A stretch of 64,000 nucleotides of DNA from CADEFX01 sp963840425 (GCA_963840425.1 CAWIYZ010000025.1:62001-126000), one strand, 5' to 3'. Counted from the stretch's first letter, positions 28,193 through 37,923 are shown. Notes: a model not told the origin generated them from the sequence alone. Numbers and translations are program-made.

Positions 28193-28620
28193 AGCCACTT
28201 CGCAAGCTCCTCGTTGCTGAGCTGCAATCGGGCAAATATTTTCACCCGGGGAAACAACGTCGGATCCTGTTTGACAGGGATTTGGTGCGTGTCGTTCAGC
28301 GCGCGCTGCTTGGCGATACGAACCAGCAGCATCGCATCGAGCCCCTTCTCCTGCTCGGGGCAAACTGCACGGCATCGGCCGCTCTTCGTGCAAGCGCCAA
28401 CCCAAGAGATCGTGTCCTTACCCGCCGGCTCGCCGACAGCAAGTTGGCGCAATCCGGCAGTCGCCGCTTTGGCGTCGGCACCACGAAGCCCTTTGTGATC
28501 GACCATGGGACAGGCATCGAAGCAAGCACCGCAAGCCGTGCATAAGGCGGCAAGCTCTCGCCCAGCCATGGACAAGTAGGCTTCGGTCGTCTCGGCACGG
28601 GCCACTGGCAGCTTGCTCAT
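28189..28620 (-). CDS. HdrC-like 4Fe-4S ferredoxin-type subunit
   Basis: A 143-residue protein with two cluster motifs: CTACGACFDACPM and CTKSGRCRAVCPE. The second group has CxxxxxC spacing, slightly different from the standard CxxCxxC and worth noting. A predicted helical tail follows. Pairs like this with a CCG protein transfer electrons between a dehydrogenase and quinone or another acceptor. I chose ATG 28620 (MSKLPVARAE), though 28644 is possible. It is first in the leftward Fe-S/SDR operon. Confidence 0.82.
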   Translation of the reverse strand: MSKLPVARAETTEAYLSMAGRELAALCTACGACFDACPMVDHKGLRGADAKAATAGLRQLAVGEPAGKDTISWVGACTKSGRCRAVCPEQEKGLDAMLLVRIAKQRALNDTHQIPVKQDPTLFPRVKIFARLQLSNEELAKWL

Positions 28621-28904
28621 CAAGAACAAAACTGCGCCGCTCAAACTAGGAGGTCAAGGTGTACTTGAGCAGTCGCGCCGGCAATGGCCCGGCACTGGAG
28701 AATGTCAGGCTGTCCCCCTCCGCCGGCCGCAAGCCGCAGGAGTTCGGCTGGTTGACGACATGATCGTCGAGCCGGCCACTGGAAACAGGATTCGCCCTGC
28801 ATGGGCGCCCCTCTGCTAAGTCGCGCCTCCGATAAATCAGACGGCGGCGCGCAGTTGGGTCGACCCACTGCTCTGCCGCTGTTTGCGCCGCACTTGATAC
28901 CTGG

Positions 28905-29831
28905 TCAGGATGCGCAGCCCTTGGTCGCTTTTCGTCCCTCATTGGCCTTTTGGTCTACCCGCATGTCGAGCAACGCGTTGCGCACGATCTCGAGGGCGGG
29001 CTCGTTGGGTTTGTTGCGATGCTCAATGAGGGCAAGGGTACGCCCAAGCGGCGGCCGCAGCGGCCGCACGATGAAATCGGTTTTGTGCTTGGTGACGGAA
29101 AGCTCCGGCACGAGCGCCATTCCGAGCTTGGAGGCGACGGCTGTCTTGAGCGCGTCGACGGTACCGATGGGCATGGGGTCGCGCAGCATCTGCTCCTTCC
29201 CGAGCCAGCCCAAGACCAGGGGATATGCCGAGCTGCGGGTGTGCTCGGTCAGTAGATTTTGCCGGGCGACGTACGCGGGCGTGACTTCATCAGGAACGCC
29301 ACGTGTGTCCCTCGGCAGGATGGCGACAAGCATCTCACCGCAGAGAGGCGTAACCTTGAGCTGCTTGTTCTCCACGGGTAGCGCGACGAGGCCCAGGTCG
29401 ATCTTATTCTGCAAGACATTGGCGACAGCGTCTTGCGTCGGCATGTTGTTGACGACCAGCTCGATATCGGGGTGATCGGCTCGAAGGCGCTGAAGGATGG
29501 GCGGCAGCCGATATGTCAGCGCCGTCAGCATCGTGCCGACGCGAACTCGGCCGAGCCAACCCTTGCGAAAGCGACGCATGACCGCATCGGCTGCGTCGCA
29601 CTCCTGAAAAATACGCTGCGCGACTTCAACGAGCTGTTGACCCGGCACCGTGGCGTGCGCCTGTTTGCCCAGGCGCTCGATCAGCTGTACCCCGAAACGG
29701 GCCTCGAGTTCTCGAATCTGCAGGCTTACGGCCGGTTGCGTGAGATTGAGGCGGCGAGCCGCTGCGGAGAAGCTTCCGCATGCCACCACCTCCGTAAGTG
29801 CTCGCAGCTGGTCGAGGTTGAGGCTGCGCAT
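28905..29831 (-). CDS. LysR-family transcriptional regulator
   Basis: A 308-residue regulator. The N-terminal winged helix MRSLNLDQLRALTEVVACGS and AAARRLNLTQPAVSLQIREL match the LysR DNA-binding domain. The ligand domain begins at RVRVGTMLTALTYRLPPILQ and ends at residue 290. ATG 29831 is the natural start. The frame stays open upstream to 31292, but that part is antisense to the LuxR gene. It is probably the local regulator of the TctC or HdrBC/SDR genes, by the usual habit of such clusters. Confidence 0.92.
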   Translation of the reverse strand: MRSLNLDQLRALTEVVACGSFSAAARRLNLTQPAVSLQIRELEARFGVQLIERLGKQAHATVPGQQLVEVAQRIFQECDAADAVMRRFRKGWLGRVRVGTMLTALTYRLPPILQRLRADHPDIELVVNNMPTQDAVANVLQNKIDLGLVALPVENKQLKVTPLCGEMLVAILPRDTRGVPDEVTPAYVARQNLLTEHTRSSAYPLVLGWLGKEQMLRDPMPIGTVDALKTAVASKLGMALVPELSVTKHKTDFIVRPLRPPLGRTLALIEHRNKPNEPALEIVRNALLDMRVDQKANEGRKATKGCAS

Positions 29832-30121
29832 CCCAAGGGACTCCTTATTATTGTGATTATGAAAGCAAATTTGCCTCATCACGGTTCTTGGGGCAATCCA
29901 TCGCCGATCGGGCTCGACTTGGTTTCGATATCTTCTATTTCGCCCCGTCAATCGGGAATGCCTTTCGCAAGCAGGCCATCCAGGTCGACCGGGCGTCCTT
30001 AGCGGGCAGCACATTTCCAGGGCGTCTCGGACCCTCGCGGACCAACGAGGTCGCAACCCGACAATTGCGCGCGGCACGGTCCAGCCATTGCAGCGACGCG
30101 CTACCGTCATTGGGAGGTTCG

Positions 30122-31334
30122 ATGCAGGACGTTCAAGAGGTTTCGTCGCTGATCGGCGATATCTACGATGCGGCGCTCGATCCGGCGCTGTGGATCGAGA
30201 GTCCTCCTTAAGGCGCGAGCACTGGTCGGCGGCTCGTGCGCCACGCTGTTCAGCAAGGATGCGACCCGGAAGAGCCTCAACGTCTACTACGACGATGGCG
30301 GTCTCGACCCGCACTACAAGCAGCTCTATTTCAACAAATACGCGAAGCTCGACCCGACCACGACCGGTCACGTCTTTGCAGAGATCGGTGAGCCAATCAG
30401 CACCGCCGATCTTCTTCCATATGACGAGTTTGCCGAAACCCGCATATACAAAGAGTGGGCGCAGCCGCAGGGCCTGGTGGATTTTGTTTGCGCCGTGCTC
30501 GATAAATCGGCGACGAGCGCCGCCATGTTCGGTGTCTTCCGGCACGAGCGCGACGGTTTCGTCGACGATGCGACGCGTAAGCGAATGCGGCTCATCGTGC
30601 CGCACATACGCCGTGCAGTGCTGATTGGCCGCGTTATCGACCTCAAGACCGCGGAAGCTGCAACATTCGCGGATGCTCTCGATGGTCTCTGCGCTCGACT
30701 GTTCCTCGTCGATGCAACAGGTCGCATCGTTCACGCCAATGCCAGCGGCCATGCCATGCTGCACGAATGCTCCGTCTTGCGCGCAATCAACGGCAAGCTG
30801 GCAGCCAGAGAAGCGACCGCTGCGAAGGCGCTGGAAGAAACCTTCGCGGCGTGCGGCAATGGCGACGCGGCTGTCGGGACCAAGGGTATCGCCGTGCCAT
30901 TGCGCGCGCGCGACGGCGACCACTTCGTGGCGCACGTACTTCCGCTGACCTCGGGGGCGCGGCGGCGCGCCGGCAAAAGCTATGCGGCCGTGGCCGCACT
31001 GTTCGTACACAAGGCGGGACTGGAAGCCCCCTCCCCACCCGAGGCCATCGCCAAGCTCTACAAACTGACGCCGAGCGAACTGCGCGTGCTGCTCGCCATC
31101 GTCCAGGTTGGCGGCGTACCGGAGACGGCTGAGGCGCTCGGCGTTGCCGAGGCGACCGTCAAGACGCACCTCCATCGCCTTTTCGGCAAGACCGGTGCCA
31201 CCCGTCAGGCCGATCTCGTCAAGCTGATCGCCGGGTTTTCCAGCCCCGTCGTTGGCCAAACCAAGATCGCTGCGCCCGCTCACCTCTATCACCCGATCGA
31301 TGGACGCAGCGTGGCCAGGCTGGCGTCAATCTAG
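30122..31334 (+). CDS. LuxR-type helix-turn-helix regulator, frameshifted
   Basis: A regulator of about 403 residues with a long N-terminal sensory region and a C-terminal LuxR HTH (LTPSELRVLLAIVQVGGVPE, then GVAEATVKTHLHRLFGKTGA). ATG 30122 follows GGGAGG by six bases. After 26 residues the frame hits a stop; with the A at 30200 removed, WIE continues into VLLKARALVGGSCATLFSKD. From there it is uninterrupted to 31334. The break is one extra base. No phospho-acceptor receiver domain is present, so the input is probably a small ligand. It is divergent from the LysR gene. Confidence 0.85.
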
Positions 31335-31356
31335 GGCCAACCCGGGACCTTCTGAA

Positions 31357-31872
31357 ATGGAGCAATCGCAAATGCGCATGACCGTGATCCGACCCGCCCT
31401 CTCCTTGCTGATCCTATCGGTTTCAATCGCCAGGGCCGACGTACCCGATGCAATCGCGACCAAGGATGAAATTTTGGTCGCGACCATGCATGCGCAAGGC
31501 GCGCAGATTTACGAGTGCAGGTCCGATGCCTCCGGCAAGCTCGTCTGGCAATTCCGCGAGCCGATAGCCACGCTTTTCGTCGACGGCAAGACCGTCGGCC
31601 GGCACTATGCGGGCCCGAGCTGGGAGCTGGCTGACGGCAAGACCGTCGTGGGCAAGGTCGCCGGGCGCGCACCGGGCGCAACGGCAAAAGACATTCCCCT
31701 CTTGAAACTCGATGTGACCTCGAAGGGCGCTGGCGGCCAATTCACCGGCGTCACGACCATACAAAGAATAAACACGAGCGGTGGTGTCGCCGAGGGACCT
31801 TGCGAGCAAGCAGGCAAGTTTCTCAATGCCCCGTACTCGGCAGACTACACGTTCTACAAACGGAAAAACTGA
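31357..31872 (+). CDS. DUF3455-family exported protein
   Basis: A 171-residue protein with a signal peptide (IRPALSLLILSVSIARADVP). The mature part matches DUF3455: AQGAQIYECRSDASGKLVWQ, FREPIATLFVDGKTVGRHYA and GPSWELADGKTVVGKVAGRA. The function of the family is unknown. Two cysteines (in YECRS and GPCEQA) may form a disulfide in the periplasm. The start could be 31357 or 31372. It follows the LuxR gene by 22 bases and is likely its target or co-transcribed. Confidence 0.85.
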   Translation: MEQSQMRMTVIRPALSLLILSVSIARADVPDAIATKDEILVATMHAQGAQIYECRSDASGKLVWQFREPIATLFVDGKTVGRHYAGPSWELADGKTVVGKVAGRAPGATAKDIPLLKLDVTSKGAGGQFTGVTTIQRINTSGGVAEGPCEQAGKFLNAPYSADYTFYKRKN

Positions 31873-32126
31873 CGTCCGCAAGGAATTGGGCCGGGCGACA
31901 GCGATGCTACCCGCACACATCGCGGGCTCGGAGTCGGGCCTGGACATCGCTCGGCCCAACCCCACGGGCGCCAGGAGGAACAGGTTCAACGCGGATCTAA
32001 CGCAACTGTGATCGGCGTAAGCCACTTCTGTCGACCAATCGATGGATGCTCGCTCTGAAGGCCGGGTCTATCCGTCCCTAATGAATGCCTCGAAGAAGCA
32101 TAGACTTCAAACTGAGAGAGATTGTT

Positions 32127-32399
32127 ATGAGCGCCAGCGCTTTGATTGTTTTGGACGCGCCCCTGTTCGGTTTCTTACGGCGCGGCGTCATCCACGCGCT
32201 AAATCGACGGCCCGCACGGGCGATCGCCCGCCTGGTCGTTGCAGCCCTGGAGTATCGATTGCGCCGCCAGACCTCCCTGATGCTGTCCGGGCTCGACGAT
32301 CGCATGCTGACGGACATTGGATTGCACAGAAGCGAGCTCAACTCCTTGATCCACGAGCGCGCTGCCGAGCGGACCTATCCGCCCGATTTGATGCGCTGA
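32127..32399 (+). CDS. DUF1127-family small protein, copy 1
   Basis: A 90-residue protein ending in the DUF1127 helix-turn pattern MLSGLDDRMLTDIGLHRSEL. Some small arginine-rich DUF1127 proteins in alphaproteobacteria affect RNA turnover and phosphate/carbon responses; here only the fold is visible. ATG 32127 follows GAGAG, and a longer frame starts at 32085. A close paralogue lies at 63478-63747 on the opposite strand. It precedes the alpha/beta hydrolase gene by 13 bases. Confidence 0.82.
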   Translation: MSASALIVLDAPLFGFLRRGVIHALNRRPARAIARLVVAALEYRLRRQTSLMLSGLDDRMLTDIGLHRSELNSLIHERAAERTYPPDLMR

Positions 32400-32412
32400 G
32401 GGGACACGCGTC

Positions 32413-33306
32413 ATGATCGAGGAGTTCGGCGGCCGATGGCACGATGTCCTCCCCAGCACAGAGAGCGCTCGCACCTCCACGACTGCGCCACCCGTCATTG
32501 CGTTGCACTGCTCAGGCGCCGACGGCCGACAATGGCGCAAGCTTGCCGACGCTTTGGCTCCCAGGTTCAAGCTGTTCGCAATTGACTGCTACGGCTGCGA
32601 GAGCACAGGCGCCTGGCCTGGCGAGAGGGCGTTTACCCTTGCAGACGAGGCTCGGCGCGTCGTCGACCTGATCGACAAGCTCGGCACAGCCGTACATCTC
32701 GTTGGGCACTCGTATGGCGGCGGGGTGATGCTCCGCGTTGCCATCGAGCGGCCGGCCGCTGTCGCAAGCCTCACACTCTATGAGCCATCCGCCTTCCATT
32801 TGTTGAGCCAGCTCGGGCCGAGTGGGCTCGCAGCGCAGGAGGAGATCCTGCGACTCACACGGACCGTCTGCTGGGGTGTGGTGTCGGGTGACTATCACAC
32901 AGCAGTTTCGTGTTTCGTCGACTATTGGAACGGAGCGGGCAGCTCGGCAACCCTGCGGCCCCATGTCCGTGCAGACCTACTTCGCTGGCTCCCAAAAGCG
33001 CCGCTCGACTTTCAAGCCCTGCTGTGTGAGCGAACGCCGCTGGCGGCCTATCGGCAACTGGTCATGCCTACCCTGGTCCTGCGCGGCGAGCACGCACCGC
33101 GGCCGAGCCGATTGATTGCGTCGGGTCTGACGCGTGTCATGCGTACCGCGCGGCTTCGCATTGTGCCGAACGCCGGACATATGGGGCCTTTCACTCACGC
33201 AGACGACGTCAACACAGCCATCGCTGGGCATCTCGAATCTATAGCAGCTGCAGGTGAGCGCTCCACGTGCAAACTCGTTTCGATCCCAGATCCGATCGCG
33301 GCATAA
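32413..33306 (+). CDS. Alpha/beta hydrolase
   Basis: A 297-residue alpha/beta-fold enzyme. The nucleophile elbow is GHSYGGG (near residue 98), the oxyanion part is ALHCSGADGRQW, and a C-terminal His is in NAGHMGPF. Strand order and length fit esterases or C-C bond hydrolases. No signal peptide is present, so it acts in the cytoplasm. It probably shares a transcript with the DUF1127 gene. The substrate is unknown. Confidence 0.88.
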   Translation: MIEEFGGRWHDVLPSTESARTSTTAPPVIALHCSGADGRQWRKLADALAPRFKLFAIDCYGCESTGAWPGERAFTLADEARRVVDLIDKLGTAVHLVGHSYGGGVMLRVAIERPAAVASLTLYEPSAFHLLSQLGPSGLAAQEEILRLTRTVCWGVVSGDYHTAVSCFVDYWNGAGSSATLRPHVRADLLRWLPKAPLDFQALLCERTPLAAYRQLVMPTLVLRGEHAPRPSRLIASGLTRVMRTARLRIVPNAGHMGPFTHADDVNTAIAGHLESIAAAGERSTCKLVSIPDPIAA

Positions 33307-33363
33307 CTACGGACCTTCGACAGGAGCGCCGCTGTTCTAGGCACAACTGTATCAGCGATCTCG

Positions 33364-34884
33364 CTACGCTGCTTTCTTAGCGCGCCCCAGCAGCATAACG
33401 AATGGGATCGCCGCCGCCGAAACGGCTGTGTAAAGGCCGAACGCATTGACGTAGGCGATCAAGGCAGCCTGACGCGCCATCTCGCGGGACAGGCGCTCGA
33501 GCCCGGCCAGGCTTTCGATTTCCCATAGCCCCGTTGCCCATGGCATCGTCAACGCCTTGTTGTAGGGAGAAATGACCTCGGTCATGCGCGAGTAGTTGAC
33601 GCCGGTGGAACGCACAACCTCGGCGACGCTGATCGAGATGAAGAGCGTTGCCCCGAGGTTGCGAAGCAAATGATAGACGGCCGTGGCCTCTGGCATCTTG
33701 CTGCGGTCGATGCCTGCGAACGTGGTCAGCGTCAAAGCCACCACCACGATGCCGGCCGAGAGACCTTGTACGACGCCGTTCAGCTCCAGCTCCAGTGCAG
33801 TTACGTTGAGATCGATGCGCATCAGCCACAACCCCGAGACGACTTGCAGCAGAAAACCGATGGCAACGCTGACACGCGGGTCCAGCCGCGAAATGAAAAT
33901 AACGGCAAAGAAGCCAAGTATGCCGCCGATGCCGCGCGCGGCGACAACCTGACCGACCAACACGTCGGGATATCCCAGGTGCGTGCGCATCAGCGTCGGC
34001 AACAGCACCATTGGTGTAAAGTTCAGCATGCCGAACAGCAAGATGAGTGCCAGTCCCAGACTGTAGTTGCGGTCGCGCAGAAGCTGCAGATCGAGAAACG
34101 GATTGCGCGTCGTCAGGCTGTGAGCAAGGAAAGCGTAGAAGGTCACGGCCGAGGTCAGCACAAGAACCTGAATTTCCATCGCCTCGAACCAGTCGAGCCG
34201 TTGACCGCGCGCCAGCGTCAACTGCAGAGCGCCAATAGCAGTCGACAGCAACAGAAAACCGATCCAATCGAAGCGAGTGGAATTGGTCGCGCCACGATCG
34301 CGCAAGAGAGAAACAGCTAGCCCAAATGCAGCTACAGCACCAACCGGGACCAGCAGGAAGAAGGCCCAGCGCCAGTTGTGGCTTTCGGCGAGATAGCCGC
34401 CCAGCGATGGCCCTGCGATCGGGCCGATTACCACTCCCATGCCGTAAATGCCCAGCACAGCGCGATGCTGGCGCTGCGGAAACGTGTCAAGCAGGATGGT
34501 CTGCGTCAGTGGCACGCTGGGGGCGCCGGCAGCACCCTGCACGATGCGCCATAGTATGAGCTCATCGAGCGAGCCGGCTGTGCCGCAAAGCATGGTCGAC
34601 ACCGTGAAGACCGTCGTCGACCAGATCATGACTTGGCGTCGGCCGAAGCGCGCCACCAGCCATCCGGTCATGGGCATGGCGATGGCCGTCGCGAGGATGT
34701 TGAAAGTTATTGCCCAGGAGATCTCGTCAGGCGTCGCTGCGAAAGTGCCCTGCATCTGCGGAAGGACGGTGGACGCGACGAGGATCGACGTGAAGTAGAG
34801 CGCGACCGTCAATACTCCTGAAATCAGAATCAGGACGCGCCGGCCTGGTCCGGCGACGACATTGGGATCGCTGACTGTAGACAT
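33364..34884 (-). CDS. MFS drug efflux transporter, DHA2 (EmrB/QacA) family
   Basis: A 506-residue membrane protein with about 14 helices. Seen are GWLVARFGRRQVMIWSTTVF (loop 2-3 motif A), and the motif C region GVVIGPIAGPSLGGYLAES, which is diagnostic for drug/proton antiporters. Such proteins work with an EmrA-type adaptor, but no emrA gene is near. It is convergent with the alpha/beta hydrolase gene. Substrate not predictable. Confidence 0.92.
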   Translation of the reverse strand: MSTVSDPNVVAGPGRRVLILISGVLTVALYFTSILVASTVLPQMQGTFAATPDEISWAITFNILATAIAMPMTGWLVARFGRRQVMIWSTTVFTVSTMLCGTAGSLDELILWRIVQGAAGAPSVPLTQTILLDTFPQRQHRAVLGIYGMGVVIGPIAGPSLGGYLAESHNWRWAFFLLVPVGAVAAFGLAVSLLRDRGATNSTRFDWIGFLLLSTAIGALQLTLARGQRLDWFEAMEIQVLVLTSAVTFYAFLAHSLTTRNPFLDLQLLRDRNYSLGLALILLFGMLNFTPMVLLPTLMRTHLGYPDVLVGQVVAARGIGGILGFFAVIFISRLDPRVSVAIGFLLQVVSGLWLMRIDLNVTALELELNGVVQGLSAGIVVVALTLTTFAGIDRSKMPEATAVYHLLRNLGATLFISISVAEVVRSTGVNYSRMTEVISPYNKALTMPWATGLWEIESLAGLERLSREMARQAALIAYVNAFGLYTAVSAAAIPFVMLLGRAKKAA

Positions 34885-35129
34885 AACAAGCGTAGTTTCA
34901 GCATCGTGCCAAAAAGGGCGGACAACCTCGGCCGGACGTCGAGGGTGGCACGTTGATGCGGCGGGGACCAGCGCCTCGGCGAGCTAGTTGTTATCCACTG
35001 CCAGAGTTGCATCACCCCCAGCGAAAAGTCGCGCTGCAGTACCCGCGCCGGCAAGCCAGATCCGGCTACGGCTGGACGGTAAGGTCCCGGCCTGTCCTTG
35101 CCTCTATGTGGTCTCGCCTGGTCCCCCGA

Positions 35130-36095
35130 TCACTCTATTTTCACGTTGGCAGCCTTGATGACCTCCAAGTTGCGCTTGATGTCGTCGAGAAGATGTTGGC
35201 CGAGCGCCTCGGGCGATTGGGGCGGAACGGCAACGCTGATCGCTCTCATCTTGGCCTTCATGTCGTCTGTCTTTGATATCTCCACAATCTTGGCATTGAG
35301 CTTGGCGATGATGTCCTTGGGCGTTCCCGAAGGGGCAAACATGGCAAACCAGATCGGCACATCCGCATCCGCGATCCCCGCCTCCCTGAGCGTCGGGACA
35401 TCGGGAAACTCCGGGTGCCGCTCGCTATGGTTGATAGCAAGGAGAACGAGCTTACCAGCCCTCACGTGTGGATAGACCACAATCTCATTCATCATATGGA
35501 CGTTGCCCGGCAGAACATCGCTGAGCGCGTCGGCGCTGCCGCGATAGGGCACGTGCAGGATGTCGATGCCAGCCCTGAGCTTCAGCATCTCGAGCCGCAG
35601 ATGCGTGGACGTCCCCAGACCAGCGGAGCCGAAGGAGAGCTTGCCGGGATTCTGTTTGGCGTACTCTATGAGCTCCTTGAGCGTCTTTACACCGACGGAT
35701 GGGTGCACAACGAAACCGCCAATGATGTCGCCGACACGCGCGACCGGCTCCAGCTGTTTGGTTGCATCGTAGGGCGCCTTGCGCAGACTCGGTATGATGG
35801 CAATCGCACTGTTCGGCGTGAGTAGAAACGTGTACCCGTCAGGCGCCGATTTGACCGCCGCCTCGACGCCGATCATGCCGCTGGCGCCGCCGCGATTCTC
35901 GATGACGAATTGCTGTCCGAACGCCTCAGACAGCCTCTCGGCCCATGGCCGGGCGATAGCATCGGTAGCCCCACCGGGAGCATAGGGAAGAATGATCTTA
36001 ACGGGCCTTTCCGGCCAGGGCTGCGCGACTGCTTGAGGGGCGATACACAGCGCTGGGACAACCACCAGCGACCAAAACAATTCGCGACGACGCAT
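35130..36095 (-). CDS. TctC/Bug-family tripartite transporter substrate-binding protein, copy 2
   Basis: A 321-residue exported receptor. The signal peptide (RRRELFWSLVVVPALCIAPQ) ends at AVAQ. Family motifs are WPERPVKIILPYAPGGATDA, FVIENRGGASGMIG, LSFGSAGLGTSTHLRLEMLK and ILHVPYRGSADALSDVLPGN. ATG 36095 is preceded by GGGAG. No TctA or TctB genes are adjacent, which is usual for this group. It is only distantly like copy 1. Confidence 0.93.
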   Translation of the reverse strand: MRRRELFWSLVVVPALCIAPQAVAQPWPERPVKIILPYAPGGATDAIARPWAERLSEAFGQQFVIENRGGASGMIGVEAAVKSAPDGYTFLLTPNSAIAIIPSLRKAPYDATKQLEPVARVGDIIGGFVVHPSVGVKTLKELIEYAKQNPGKLSFGSAGLGTSTHLRLEMLKLRAGIDILHVPYRGSADALSDVLPGNVHMMNEIVVYPHVRAGKLVLLAINHSERHPEFPDVPTLREAGIADADVPIWFAMFAPSGTPKDIIAKLNAKIVEISKTDDMKAKMRAISVAVPPQSPEALGQHLLDDIKRNLEVIKAANVKIE

Positions 36096-36545
36096 TGCCG
36101 ACTCCCGAACATCATTGGTGGACGGTTTCGACGGCCAACGAAAGCGGCGCAAAGCTGCGAAAGTGAAGGCATGCGACCAAGCCGACTGCAGCGTTGAAGC
36201 GCTCCGCGGCCGCCGTTCGTAAGATCAGGTCGGGACGACCGCGCCTTTCAGTCGAGCCCGAGCATTTCTAGAGCAAGAATGGATCATGCGCTCCTCCCAC
36301 AATGCGCGTCAGTGACGTTGCACCTGGCTACGGAGGCGGCTGGAGTGCGGCGTGATCGCTTTTGCGATTCTAGTGCGCTTGCGCACTCTCAATGACGGAA
36401 CCAGCTCCTAAGCCAGCAAAGCATAGGCCCGCGCACTGCCGTTTGTCACGACCAAACATCTTCAGGTCGGCCGTGGCAACGGCAAAAAATTCAATTCAGG
36501 ACTTTACTCCTTATTGGAGAGGAAGGACGCAGGTCGGTGGGCATG
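36096..36545. other. Intergenic region before the response-regulator cluster
   Basis: A 450-base gap with no supported gene. A palindrome, AGTGCGC-TT-GCGCACT, lies at 36372-36387 and could be an operator or a short terminator. The ribosome site and promoter of the leftward TctC gene lie at the left edge. Confidence 0.4.
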
Positions 36546-36926
36546 TCACCCCTCACGTTTTGCCAGCATCGTTTGGTGCATCGCCATCAACAGCTCATCC
36601 GTGCCGAAGGGTTTTTTAAGGAAAGCCGTATCTTGACGGACAAGCCTCGGTAGCACCGCCAGGCCGCTCATGGCGACGACGCACATCCCGCGTTGGCGTA
36701 AGCGGTCCACGAGATCGAAGGCCATCTCGCCTTGGAGGTTGAGGTCCACAAGCGCAAGATCTGGTGCTTCCTTGGCAACCAATCGTTCGGCGTCAGTTAC
36801 TGTTGCTGCCGGGCCCAGCACCACCATACCCGTATCAGTGAGCGTCGACTTCAGGGCCATCGCCACTTGCCAGGTGTCGTCGACAACAAGCACACGCACA
36901 CCCTGCAGCGATCCATCATCCTGCAT
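36546..36926 (-). CDS. Single-domain response regulator
   Basis: A receiver-only protein of about 126 residues (163 if it starts at 37037). The acidic pair is in VLVVDDTW, the phospho-acceptor Asp in LALVDLNLQGEMAFDL, and the conserved Lys in AFLKKPFGTDEL. It has no output domain, so it may act as a phosphate sink or contact a partner protein. The long form would overlap the NarL-type gene by 14 bases, making translational coupling possible. It is the last gene of the leftward signalling cluster. Confidence 0.82.
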   Translation of the reverse strand: MQDDGSLQGVRVLVVDDTWQVAMALKSTLTDTGMVVLGPAATVTDAERLVAKEAPDLALVDLNLQGEMAFDLVDRLRQRGMCVVAMSGLAVLPRLVRQDTAFLKKPFGTDELLMAMHQTMLAKREG

Positions 36927-37023
36927 GTCTTCACTGCCCCATGAAATTATAGGCGACCCCAAATGCCGTGAAGGCAGGCGTGAAGCGAAGGCTGCTTCGA
37001 CCACGTCCTCGCGGTTGATCACT

Positions 37024-37656
37024 TCACGCTTCCACAATGTGGTTGCGGATTGCGTAGCGCACGAGGGCCGCGGAAGACGTGAGATTGAGCTTTCGCATCA
37101 AACTGGACCGATGCGTCTCCACCGTCTTCGCGCTTATGTTGAGCGCAATCGCAGCACTTTTGTTCGAGTGCCCGTCCGCAATCAGTTGCACAACCATGCG
37201 CTCCCGGCGCGTCAAAGACGCCGTCGCCCGGTCTGCCCTTACTTGGGAGCTGAGCCAATGCTCAGTGCAGAACTGCGGGGTGCAGAATGGTTTGCGCGCG
37301 AGGAGAGACTGAACCGCTACAATGACGGAGCTGTTGGTGTCCGACTTGAGAAGATAGCCGCGAGCCCCGGCGCTGAGGAGCTCGTGCGCGAACGCTTCGC
37401 TGTGATGCGTCGCGAAAACTAAAATTTCAGTGCTTGGTACCCGAGCGCGAATCTCCCGTGTAACCTGCAGCCCGTTCATCCAAGGCATTGAATGATCGAT
37501 CACAGTGACGTCGGGCTTGGTCTCTATGGCCTTGGCAATCGCCTCTTCACCATCGGCTGCCTCAGCAACGATTTGCCATGTTTTCTGAGTTTGCAGAACC
37601 TCGCGCAGGCCGCGCCTGGCCACGTGATGGTCATCCGAAATCAGCAAACGTGCCAT
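37024..37656 (-). CDS. NarL/FixJ-type response regulator (LuxR HTH)
   Basis: A 210-residue two-domain regulator. The receiver has LLISDDHHVARRGL, the phospho-acceptor in VTVIDHSMPWMNGLQV, and YLLKSD. The HTH is LTRRERMVVQLIADGHSNKS, then SAKTVETHRSSLMRKL. I chose ATG 37656 (MARLLISDDH). No kinase is fused or directly adjacent. The gene starts about 270 bases downstream (leftward) of the next receiver gene. Confidence 0.9.
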   Translation of the reverse strand: MARLLISDDHHVARRGLREVLQTQKTWQIVAEAADGEEAIAKAIETKPDVTVIDHSMPWMNGLQVTREIRARVPSTEILVFATHHSEAFAHELLSAGARGYLLKSDTNSSVIVAVQSLLARKPFCTPQFCTEHWLSSQVRADRATASLTRRERMVVQLIADGHSNKSAAIALNISAKTVETHRSSLMRKLNLTSSAALVRYAIRNHIVEA

Positions 37657-37856
37657 AACATCGTCCTCCCTCGTCATGCCCAAGGCTGATGCCCCGGGCC
37701 CATCGGACTGGCGGCACTTAACAGTGCTCGGAGGCTAATGACGGCTGGGGCTGACGCAATTGCGCGAACGTTTACGGACAATGTCTCAAAGGACATCGAG
37801 GCTATACAAACGTTTAGACGAGTTCGGCGGAGCAAAGGCGATATGCCGCGCGAGGC

Positions 37857-37906
37857 GCAATTGCCCCGTCAGGATACAAGAGCAATTGCCCCGTCAGGAT
37901 ACAAGA
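37857..37906. repeat. Perfect 25-base tandem duplication
   Basis: Two identical 25-base units lie head to tail at 37857-37881 and 37882-37906, each beginning GCAATTGCCCC and ending GATACAAGA. They sit in the intergenic gap between two receiver genes, 18 bases beyond the stop end of the 37924 gene. The purpose is unknown; it could be a recent slippage duplication or a double binding site. Confidence 0.85.
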
Positions 37907-37923
37907 GAAGGGTGGGGGTTGTA

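Noticed and set aside
28905..31292. A 795-codon open frame on the minus strand covering the LysR gene and far upstream
   Set aside because: Only the last 308 codons (start 29831) match LysR. The rest is antisense to the LuxR gene at 30122-31334, which has clear family motifs.
35130..36095. TctC copy 2 as part of a complete TctABC transporter
   Set aside because: No TctA or TctB membrane gene is present anywhere in the window, so only the receptor can be claimed.
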